Shown here in pieces: positions 14,208 to 20,868 of a stretch of DNA of 28,394 nucleotides. The DNA comes from Lachnospiraceae bacterium UBA7729 (lineage in GTDB: Bacteria; Bacillota; Clostridia; Lachnospirales; Lachnospiraceae). Within the stretch, counting starts at the first letter, position 1; every line of letters starts with the position of its first letter. The position numbers were made by a program, and so were the translations under genes. The DNA lies in the NCBI GenBank assembly GCA_002482005.1, contig DLFD01000016.1:1-28394 (forward strand), in the 5' to 3' direction. The notes below the pieces were generated by a model. That model was not told where the DNA came from, did not search any database, and saw nothing but the letters and a program-made list of their open reading frames with translations.

Positions 14208-15106
14208 TGGCACAGAATACAGAAAAAAAGTACGCTTCCATGAAGGGGAAGAGAAGGGCAAGTCTCACGGTAACCTATATCGTACTGGTCCTGATCAGTA
14301 TCATCTGGTTGCTCCCATTTATCGGACTGATCCTTCAGAGCTTCCGTTCCTTTGATCCTGCGGTTGAGCCGGGACAGAACGGCGGTATGGTAAGCTACAT
14401 CGTACCGAAGACTTTTTCGTTTGACAACTACAAGTTCATCCTTTCGGACCAGACCAACTTCCCGAGATGGTATCTGAACACCGTTATCATCGCGATCTTT
14501 GTATCGATCGGACAGACCCTGAACATCCTGGGAGTTTCCTATGCGCTGTCCAAGATGCGCTTCAAGGGCAGGACTCTTCTGATGAGATTCTGGCTGATCC
14601 TTGGAATGTTCCCGGGCTTCCTCACCATGATCTGCCTGTACTTCCTGCTGAAGCAGTTCGGACTGACGCAGGCAGGAGCGGTACCTGGCCTGATCCTGGT
14701 ATCGATCGCTTCCTCCGGTATGGGCTATTACGTCTGCAAGGGCTACTTTGACACCATCCCGAAGGCGCTGGACGAAGCTATGATGATCGACGGGGCTTCC
14801 CGTGCAAGGATCTTCTTCACTATGACGATCCCGATGTCGAAGCCGATCATCATCTATACGGCGCTGGTCGCATTCATGGCTCCATGGTGCGACTACGTAT
14901 TCGCTTCCTACGTCGCGTTCGGCCATGACAAGTCCTACAACGTAGCAGTCGGGCTGCAGAGATGGCTGGTCAATGCAGACTATCAGGGCTACTTCACAAG
15001 GTTCTGCGCAGGCGGCGTCCTGGTCGCGATCCCGGTCACGCTGCTGTTCATGTTCCTGCAGAAGTACTATGTCGAAGGTGTCACCGGCGGCGCAGTCAAG
15101 GGCTGA
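14207..15106 (+). CDS. malG: Maltodextrin ABC transporter permease MalG
   Basis: A 299-residue permease with six predicted membrane segments, the first at about 20-45 (TYIVLVLISIIWLLPFIGL). The EAA loop is ALDEAMMIDGASRARIFFTM (187-206). The C terminus EGVTGGAVKG resembles the MalG tail, which reaches into the ATPase dimer in the E. coli transporter. With MalF it forms the import channel for linear malto-oligosaccharides bound by the 11301 protein. It overlaps MalF by one base. A strong terminator at 15189-15226 follows, before the amylase gene. No ATPase gene is in the cassette; in many Firmicutes a shared MsmX-type ATPase encoded elsewhere serves several such importers. Confidence 0.9.
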   Translation: MAQNTEKKYASMKGKRRASLTVTYIVLVLISIIWLLPFIGLILQSFRSFDPAVEPGQNGGMVSYIVPKTFSFDNYKFILSDQTNFPRWYLNTVIIAIFVSIGQTLNILGVSYALSKMRFKGRTLLMRFWLILGMFPGFLTMICLYFLLKQFGLTQAGAVPGLILVSIASSGMGYYVCKGYFDTIPKALDEAMMIDGASRARIFFTMTIPMSKPIIIYTALVAFMAPWCDYVFASYVAFGHDKSYNVAVGLQRWLVNADYQGYFTRFCAGGVLVAIPVTLLFMFLQKYYVEGVTGGAVKG

Positions 15107-15188
15107 TGACGAGCCTGGCCGGACAGCATGCGAATATCCTTTGTGCGGCTATATTGCCTGCCTGGCTTACACATCTATGGCAAATTGT

Positions 15189-15226
15189 CCCGGGTGTGGG
15201 GTACTGCCCCGCACCCGGGGCTTTTT
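15189..15226 (+). terminator. Strong intrinsic terminator between MalG and the amylase
   Basis: CCCGGGTG-T-GGGG (15189-15201) pairs with CCCC-G-CACCCGGG (15207-15219) over a five-base loop, then GC and five T. It should end most operon transcripts before the amylase gene, which begins 32 bases later. Confidence 0.85.
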
Positions 15227-15257
15227 CAATAACAAAGTATGCAAAAGGCCGCCGGCT

Positions 15258-17312
15258 ATGGAGAAAGCGCGGATGAATATGAGGAAAGCGGAAGAGGAAA
15301 AAAGAAGGATCCTGCAGGGACTTCTGGCAGTCTCTGTGCTGCTGGGAGCCCTTTCCTTCGGTACCGCTGTCTTCGGGCAGGATGCGGGAAGGAATGAAAG
15401 TACAGAAAGTACAGAAAGTACAGAAAACACGGATCCGGAAGGAGTTCTGTCGTCTCTCACGACCTATGAGATCTTCCCTGGCTCTTTTGCCGACAGCGAT
15501 GGCGACGGGACCGGAGATCTGAACGGGATCAGGGAGCATCTGGACTATATCAATGACGGCGATCCGGAGACGGAGGAAGATCTGGGATGCGATGGCATAT
15601 GGCTCACTCCCATCTTTCCTTCGCCGACTTATCACAAATATGACGCGAAGGACTACATGGATATCGACCCGGACTTCGGAACCCTGGATGACTTCGATGC
15701 TCTGCTGGCTGCCTGCCGCGAGAGAGGGATCAGGCTGTACCTGGACCTTGCGTTCAACCACACGTCTACGGAGCATCCCTGGTTTCAGCAGGCTGCGGAA
15801 TACCTGAAGACACATGCGGGGAATACTGCTACGGTCGATCCGGATACCGGCAATCTGAAATTCACGTCGGCGGCTCTTTCCGCCTGCCCCTATCTTGACT
15901 ATTACAACTTCGCCGCAGAGGCAAGGGAAGGCTATTCTCCGCTGGAGGGAACGGGCTGCTTCTATGAGTCCCGTTTCTGGTCGGGCATGCCGGACCTGAA
16001 CCTGGATTCTGAGGAGGTGAAGGGAGAGATAGCCAGGATCACCCGGTTCTGGCTTGACCGGGGAGTTGATGGCTTCCGCCTCGACGCCGTCACATCTTAC
16101 TTTACCGAAGATAAGAACAAGAGTATTGAATTCCTCTCCTGGCTGACAGATACAATCAAGACCCAGAAAGCGGATGCCTATGTGGTCGGCGAATGCTGGG
16201 CGGACCAGGCGACGATCGCGGACTTTGCAAAAAGCGGGATCGATTCCCTGTTCGACTTCCCGTTCGCAGGACAGGATGGCCTGATCGCTTCCACGGTCAG
16301 AAATGGCTCAGGCGCCGCCCATTTTTCTGATGCCCTGGAGGAAGCGGAGAAAGTTTACTTGGCGGCGGACGCTCATTACATCGATGCACCTTTCTACACG
16401 AACCACGACATGGCCAGGAGCGCCGGCTATTATTCCTATGACGACGGCACGAAGGCGAAGCTGGCAGGAGGACTGAATCTTCTGATGAAGGGCAATGCTT
16501 TCGTGTACTACGGCGAGGAAGTCGGGCTTAAGGGTTCCGGCAAGGATGAGAACAAGCGGGCGCCGATGCCATGGGCCGCTGAGCAGACAGCTTCCGGCGA
16601 AACCACTGAGCAGACAGCTTCTGGCGAAACCGTTTTATCGGAAACGGAACCTGCTGATGAGAACATGTTCGCTTCTTCGTCTGTGACCGCCGGTCCGCCC
16701 GGCATGGATCCGGTCGACCTGAAGTATGGGACGGTCGCAGACCAGGAAGACGATCCGGACTCCATCCTTTCCTACTTCCGGAAAGCGATCCATCTCAGGA
16801 GTACATATCCGGTCATTGCGGCTGGCGATACCAAGGTTCTTGGGGAGCTTAGCGGCGATCAGGTCTGCGCCTTTATCAGAAGTCCTGAGGAAGGCGATCT
16901 TTCCAATCCGGTCCTGATCGTTGTCAATGTCGGGGGCAAGGCGGCCCGGGTCGACATTTCGGCATCAGAGGAAGCGGACGGATACCGCATCCTGGCGGCA
17001 AGCCTTGATGCGCAGAGCGAAGAGAGTGCGAAGGCAGCAAAGGAAGGAAATTCTGGAGGGAGATCCGGAGGGAGGACAGGAAGACGCGGAAGCAGGAACA
17101 GAAGCGGCCAGGAAGATTCGGGAAGCGGGAGCAGCAGAGGCAGTGCAGATACTCCGGATAGTCAGGACGGTTCGGATGGTGAGGACGGTTCGGATGGTGA
17201 GGACCGTTCGGACAGCCAGAATACAGAAGAGCTGGTGCTGACATCCTCTCTCGATGGCGATACCCTCACCATCCCTGCATGCGGGGTCGCGGTGCTGACG
17301 CAGAAGCAGTAA
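15258..17312 (+). CDS. Secreted GH13 alpha-amylase
   Basis: A 684-residue starch-degrading enzyme. A signal peptide or membrane anchor spans about 16-40 (RRILQGLLAVSVLLGALSFG), followed by a Thr/Glu/Ser triplet repeat. The GH13 barrel follows with region I DLAFNHTS (163-170), region II GFRLDAV with nucleophile Asp276, region III VVGECW with acid Glu312, and region IV TNHD (His383, Asp384). A C-terminal beta domain is interrupted by a Gly/Arg/Ser/Asp-rich, low-complexity stretch (about 588-655). No starch-binding module or sortase signal is seen. It probably makes maltodextrins outside the cell for the adjacent importer. Starts at 15258, 15273 and 15279 are all possible; 15258 has AAAAGG 9 bases upstream. 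The frame also runs back into malG, but that part matches nothing. Confidence 0.9.
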   Translation: MEKARMNMRKAEEEKRRILQGLLAVSVLLGALSFGTAVFGQDAGRNESTESTESTENTDPEGVLSSLTTYEIFPGSFADSDGDGTGDLNGIREHLDYINDGDPETEEDLGCDGIWLTPIFPSPTYHKYDAKDYMDIDPDFGTLDDFDALLAACRERGIRLYLDLAFNHTSTEHPWFQQAAEYLKTHAGNTATVDPDTGNLKFTSAALSACPYLDYYNFAAEAREGYSPLEGTGCFYESRFWSGMPDLNLDSEEVKGEIARITRFWLDRGVDGFRLDAVTSYFTEDKNKSIEFLSWLTDTIKTQKADAYVVGECWADQATIADFAKSGIDSLFDFPFAGQDGLIASTVRNGSGAAHFSDALEEAEKVYLAADAHYIDAPFYTNHDMARSAGYYSYDDGTKAKLAGGLNLLMKGNAFVYYGEEVGLKGSGKDENKRAPMPWAAEQTASGETTEQTASGETVLSETEPADENMFASSSVTAGPPGMDPVDLKYGTVADQEDDPDSILSYFRKAIHLRSTYPVIAAGDTKVLGELSGDQVCAFIRSPEEGDLSNPVLIVVNVGGKAARVDISASEEADGYRILAASLDAQSEESAKAAKEGNSGGRSGGRTGRRGSRNRSGQEDSGSGSSRGSADTPDSQDGSDGEDGSDGEDRSDSQNTEELVLTSSLDGDTLTIPACGVAVLTQKQ
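15397..15424 (+). repeat. 9-bp tandem repeat after the amylase signal peptide
   Basis: AAAGTACAG is repeated three times, encoding Glu-Ser-Thr triplets in the linker directly after the export signal. Any change in copy number keeps the frame. Confidence 0.8.
16581..16633 (+). repeat. 27-bp tandem duplication in the amylase gene
   Basis: The unit encoding EQTASGET occurs at 16581 and again at 16608, with one silent change in the compared core. It lies in a loop after the last catalytic motif. Confidence 0.8.
17165..17200 (+). repeat. 18-bp tandem duplication in the amylase C-terminal domain
   Basis: GGACGGTTCGGATGGTGA (17165-17182) is repeated at once at 17183-17200, encoding Asp/Gly/Ser/Glu-rich repeats within the insertion of the C-terminal beta domain. 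Confidence 0.8.
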
Positions 17313-17317
17313 GGAAT

Positions 17318-17345
17318 AAAAAGGGCCGCCGGCGGCGGGCTTTTT
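17318..17345 (+). terminator. Terminator of the amylase gene
   Basis: CCGCC-GGC-GGCGG (17326-17338) extended by A/T arms (17318-17322 with 17341-17345) and ending in five T, six bases after the stop codon. Its T tract merges with the 55-bp inverted repeat. Confidence 0.75.
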
Positions 17346-17392
17346 GTATCCCATAGGATGCAAAAAGGCTGCCAGTGGCAGGCTTTTTGTAT
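17338..17392 (-). repeat. 55-bp inverted repeat, right copy (bidirectional terminator)
   Basis: This is the exact reverse complement of 9725-9779 over 55 bases. It lies between the convergent amylase and membrane-protein genes. AAAAAGGCTGCCAGTGGCAG followed by GCTTTTT forms a terminator hairpin with one G-G mismatch. With the left copy it bounds 7,558 bp that hold the whole maltodextrin cassette. Confidence 0.9.
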
Positions 17393-17401
17393 GTACCATT
17401 A

Positions 17402-17905
17402 CTAACGTATCAGCAGCAGTCCGATAAAGAATGCGCACTGTGCTGCTCCGTTGGTCAGCTGCTCGATCCAGTTGGAGCGCAGATCGGAGCTGTCCAGACG
17501 GACGGAGAAGATGATCATCAGGATGATCCCGGCAAGTCCGCCGACAAAGAAGATCCCGGCGGGAAGCTGGAAGATCGCATGACCGATCACAGCTGGAGTG
17601 AGGACATCTCTGTGAAGAACCAAGGAGATCACCATGATCAGAAAGCCCAGCGGCATGAAGATGCGCATCTGAAGAAAGAGAGGCCAGATATTCACCCTTT
17701 TGACCACAACGATCAGTTTCCAGAGGATCTTAGCCGTTCCGGTGGCCAGGCAGACGGATGCGCCGGCTGTGAAGAGCGGGCTGTGGATGCGGCTGCCGAG
17801 CAGGAGACTGGCAAGCCCGAAGAAGATGACCGGAAGAAGGTCCGTGAAGACCAGCGGAAGCGTGAAGTCATCCGGAACAGTATTTTTGCTGATGCGATTC
17901 GCCAT
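17402..17905 (-). CDS. Small integral membrane protein of unknown function
   Basis: A 167-residue protein I do not recognise. It has about five hydrophobic segments: TLPLVFTDLLPVIFFGLASL, SPLFTAGASVCLATGT, a segment around FMPLGFLIMVISLVL, PAGIFFVGGLAGIILMIIFS, and CAFFIGLLLIR at the very end. No catalytic motif is visible. The frame extends upstream to 17998, but the ATG at 17905 follows GGAGAGATCGAC and begins just before the conserved-looking part, so it is preferred. It lies 67 bases after the GH13 gene at 17973 on the same strand and may share its transcript. Position suggests a link to sugar metabolism, but nothing in the sequence supports a specific role. Confidence 0.65.
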   Translation of the reverse strand: MANRISKNTVPDDFTLPLVFTDLLPVIFFGLASLLLGSRIHSPLFTAGASVCLATGTAKILWKLIVVVKRVNIWPLFLQMRIFMPLGFLIMVISLVLHRDVLTPAVIGHAIFQLPAGIFFVGGLAGIILMIIFSVRLDSSDLRSNWIEQLTNGAAQCAFFIGLLLIR

Positions 17906-17972
17906 GTCGATCTCTCCATAGGATTCCTGCCGCCCAGGCTTATGGCACAGGAAGCCTGGGCAGCCGCTGAAT

Positions 17973-19784
17973 TTACAATAACCTTCTGATGACCGCACAT
18001 GACTGCGGACCCATCTTCAGGCTGCCGCCGCTTACGGCAGCGTCACCGATCTTATAAAGAATCTTCGCAGGGCTATCCTGGGATCTGGCTTCGGAAGCTG
18101 CCTTGCCTGAGCGTTCCGAAGCCTTATCTTTTCCATAGGCGGCGCAGTCCGCTGCCTTGCCTGTTCCATAGGCGGCGTAGTCCGCTGCCTTGCCTTGCAG
18201 ACTGCCGGTGCAGTCCCATGTCTTTTCTTCCCCGCTCACGTTGAGTGCCACCGTCAGGCTGCCTCTTTTGTAGACGAACGGTCTGTCTTTCTCATCGCAG
18301 AGGACTTCGAAACTGCCGTCTGCCTGAAGCTCCTTTTCGCTGCGGCGAAGGGCGATCAGGCTGCGGACGGTACTGAGGAGAGAATCCGGGTCGTTCTCCT
18401 GGCTTTCCACGGTCGGGGCGTCCGGCGCAGGGTCGACCGGGAGATACAGCTTCTCTGCCTCTGCATCGGAGAAGCCAAGATTTTTTCCGCGGTTCCACTG
18501 CATGGGCGTGCGGGTGCCGGTCCTGGTGTAGCCGCCTTCTTTGGTCGGCAGGTCCCTCATGTACCGCATGCCGATCTCGTCTCCGTAGTAGAGGAACGGG
18601 ACTCCCGGCATTGTCAGCAGGAAGGTGTCAAAGAGCGCCATCTCACGGAAGGACAGCCGGCCGCCCAGGCGCGGAGTATCGTGGTTGCAGGTCAGCATAC
18701 TGATGTACCCATGACCTCTGGTCGCCTGATAGCGGGGAAGATATTCGTCAAGGAAGCGCCGGATGTCAGCCGCCCCGGCAGCTGCCTTGACATCATTGCC
18801 GGCGTCCTGACCGGATCCCTCGGCCATCTTTGCGCCGGCGTCTGACTCCTGACCGGATCCCTCGGCCATCCTTGCATCGCAGCCGGACTTCCGCGCAGCC
18901 TCGTGCGACGCGCTCAGGAAGTAGCTGCGGTCGGGGCCTTCTGTCTCATCGTCACGGACAAGGGAGTTATAGCCGTTGCCCATCCAGTCGAGATAGAAGT
19001 CCATGTCAAACCCGGCGCCGAGCAGGGACTGCTGCGGGTTGTTCCACTCGGATACAAATGCGCTTTCCGGGTATTCTTTCCTTACTTTCTCAAGGATATA
19101 GCGCCACACTTCGCATGTCCCGGACTTGCTTTCGTCGTCGTCCTTGACGAGGGAATCCGCCATGTCCACGCGGAAGCCGTCGGCACCCTTTGAGAGCCAG
19201 AAGGTGCAGACATCGACCATTGCGTCCCTGGTCGCAATCGCATCCGGGGCGTCTGCCGGCATCTGCCAGCTTTCCTCAGGATGCCGGAAACCATAGTTCA
19301 AAGCCGGCTGACACTTGAAGAAGTTGAGCATATAGACGCCGTTTCTCTCGCACTCGCCTCCGATATAGGGATGACCTTTGATCCCGCGGATCCAGTGATC
19401 CGTCCAGATATAGCGGCCGGAATATTCATTTTTCTGAGCCTTCCCGCTCTGACGGAACCACTCGTGCTTTTCGGAGGTGTGGCCGGGGACCAGGTCAAGG
19501 AGGACGCGGATCCCGCGCTTATGCGCCTCACCAAAGAGACGGATCAGGTCGTCATTCGTGCCGTAGCGCGGTGCAACCTTCTTATAGTCGCGCACGTCAT
19601 AGCCTGCGTCCTTGAAGGGCGAGTCGAAGCAGGGGTTGATCCAGAGTGCATTCGCCCCGAGGGAGCAGATGTAGTCAAGCTTTGAGATGATTCCGGGGAT
19701 ATCGCCGATCCCGTCCCCGTTCGAGTCACAGAAGGACTGCGGGTAGATCTCATAAAAAACTGTGTCTTTCAGCCATGCTGGCAT
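17973..19784 (-). CDS. Cytoplasmic GH13 alpha-glucosidase-like glycosidase
   Basis: A 603-residue GH13 enzyme without a signal peptide. Conserved regions: DLVPGHTSEKHEWF (97-110, region I), GFRVDMADS with nucleophile Asp207, FVSEWNNP with acid Glu246, and LTCNHDTPRL with His368 and Asp369. The Gly in place of Asn in region I (PGHT instead of NHT) occurs in some intracellular GH13 groups. It probably trims imported maltodextrins or other alpha-glucosides to glucose; exact specificity is not readable. Two non-family stretches are repetitive: residues about 301-338 (MAEGSGQ units of 14 residues) and a C-terminal Ala/Lys-rich run (KAADYAAYGTG units of 11 residues). Start at 19784 follows AAAAAGGAGAA. 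The HAD gene lies 84 bases upstream on the same strand. Confidence 0.9.
   Translation of the reverse strand: MPAWLKDTVFYEIYPQSFCDSNGDGIGDIPGIISKLDYICSLGANALWINPCFDSPFKDAGYDVRDYKKVAPRYGTNDDLIRLFGEAHKRGIRVLLDLVPGHTSEKHEWFRQSGKAQKNEYSGRYIWTDHWIRGIKGHPYIGGECERNGVYMLNFFKCQPALNYGFRHPEESWQMPADAPDAIATRDAMVDVCTFWLSKGADGFRVDMADSLVKDDDESKSGTCEVWRYILEKVRKEYPESAFVSEWNNPQQSLLGAGFDMDFYLDWMGNGYNSLVRDDETEGPDRSYFLSASHEAARKSGCDARMAEGSGQESDAGAKMAEGSGQDAGNDVKAAAGAADIRRFLDEYLPRYQATRGHGYISMLTCNHDTPRLGGRLSFREMALFDTFLLTMPGVPFLYYGDEIGMRYMRDLPTKEGGYTRTGTRTPMQWNRGKNLGFSDAEAEKLYLPVDPAPDAPTVESQENDPDSLLSTVRSLIALRRSEKELQADGSFEVLCDEKDRPFVYKRGSLTVALNVSGEEKTWDCTGSLQGKAADYAAYGTGKAADCAAYGKDKASERSGKAASEARSQDSPAKILYKIGDAAVSGGSLKMGPQSCAVIRRLL
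18131..18196 (-). repeat. 33-bp tandem duplication in the intracellular GH13 gene
   Basis: Units starting at 18131 and 18164 are nearly identical and encode 11-residue repeats KAADYAAYGTG and KAADCAAYGKD in the C-terminal beta domain. Confidence 0.8.
18805..18870 (-). repeat. 42-bp-period duplication in the intracellular GH13 gene
   Basis: A 24-base segment at 18805-18828 recurs identically at 18847-18870, encoding MAEGSGQ twice within a loop insertion between the acid/base Glu and region IV. Confidence 0.8.
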
Positions 19785-19868
19785 GATATTCTCCTTTTTC
19801 TATTGCAGCAGTGTATGTTTCACTGGTGACAGTTCGTATGATCTGTGTGCCGGACTGCAGAGCCCGCA

Positions 19869-20678
19869 TCAGATCACGAGTCCCGGAAGTTCCGCGATCT
19901 TCCCTGATTTTATCACTTCGATGCGTCCTTCCGGAAATTCCTTCTTCAGACCGCCGAGCTGTCTGGCAATCTCTTCATCGCTCAGATGCCAGGTGTTGAG
20001 CAGGCATCCGGTCACGCCTGCGGCAAGGGCGACCCGAACGTCGCTTTCCGGGTCGTTGCCGACCATGATGCAGTCTTCCGGGTCAAGATGCTGCTCGGAC
20101 AGCAGGAGCTGCATGAACTCAGGCTGAGGCTTCTTCATCCCCTTCTCCGAGGAAATGTATATCGCGTCAAGCATCTCTGTCAGTCTGGTCATGTCAAGCT
20201 CAGGCCTGGTGAAGATGGCCTGGGCATTGGAGAGCAGGAGGATTCTGCACCCGGAGTCCTTCAGCTTCCGGAGGGTCTTCAGGGTGCCGGGATAGAGACC
20301 AAAGCGCCTCATGGACATAGAGCGGAACGTGTTGGCGATCAGGAAGGTCCACTGCGGGTCGGAGACAAAGCGAAGGCGCAGGTCTCTGGATGGGACGGGG
20401 CCGCCTGTCGGTCTGGCGTCGAGCAGCAGACGCCGGAAGATTTTTGTCAGGTCGATCTCGGGATAGGCAAGCCCGGTTTGTTTTTTCAGCCTGTCCTGTT
20501 CTTCAGCGACCAGCCGAAGGTAGGACTCCTGAAGCTGTTTCGGCTGCCAGGATGCTCCGCAGCGCGAGTAGAGCTGGGCCATACCCTTCCAGAACAGGGG
20601 CGAGGCCTCATCGGTCCGGATATCGATCAGGGTCTCGTAGAGATCGAAGATACAGGCTTTTTTCATCAGACAATTCAT
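19869..20678 (-). CDS. HAD superfamily hydrolase
   Basis: A 269-residue cytoplasmic phosphatase-like protein. Motif I is DLYETL (Asp12, with Tyr at the +2 place, as in haloacid-dehalogenase-type rather than phosphatase-type DxD). Motif II is ILLLSNAQ. The motif III Lys is in SSEKGMKKPQPEF, and motif IV is MVGNDPESDV. A helical cap lies between motifs I and II (about 20-130). The start at 20678 follows GGAAAGGA with about 10-base spacing; ATG at 20666 is possible but has no site of its own. It precedes the GH13 gene on the same strand with an 84-base gap and may dephosphorylate a sugar phosphate, though the substrate is unknown. It is divergent from the arabinofuranosidase. Confidence 0.85.
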   Translation of the reverse strand: MNCLMKKACIFDLYETLIDIRTDEASPLFWKGMAQLYSRCGASWQPKQLQESYLRLVAEEQDRLKKQTGLAYPEIDLTKIFRRLLLDARPTGGPVPSRDLRLRFVSDPQWTFLIANTFRSMSMRRFGLYPGTLKTLRKLKDSGCRILLLSNAQAIFTRPELDMTRLTEMLDAIYISSEKGMKKPQPEFMQLLLSEQHLDPEDCIMVGNDPESDVRVALAAGVTGCLLNTWHLSDEEIARQLGGLKKEFPEGRIEVIKSGKIAELPGLVI

Positions 20679-20817
20679 CAGACAAGTGTCCTTTCCGGCC
20701 AGATCAGGCTGGCCTGAGACAGGAAATACGCCTGATTCATCATAGCATAAGAATACAGCCCCGGCGACTATTCAGCCGGAAGCTGACTGACAAGTCCTGC
20801 AAAAAGAAGGCAGGATG

Positions 20818-20826
20818 TGGTATAAA
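20818..20826 (+). promoter_or_regulatory. Extended -10 promoter of the arabinofuranosidase
   Basis: TGG followed by TATAAA (20821-20826) is a good extended -10 element, 42 bases before the start codon. A -35 match is poor (TGCAAA region). A short inverted repeat TCCTGC/GGCAGGA lies directly upstream. Confidence 0.45.
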
Positions 20827-20868
20827 CAGGATAGGTAATATCACGGACGCGGAAAGGAGATTATTGCT

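Noticed and set aside
14973..15257. N-terminal extension of the amylase into malG
   Set aside because: The extension overlaps malG in another frame and crosses a strong terminator; the signal peptide begins only after 15258.
9725..17392. Insertion sequence or transposon bounded by the 55-bp inverted repeat
   Set aside because: No transposase or target-site duplication could be identified next to the repeats, and the repeats themselves read as terminators; kept only as a bounded cassette.
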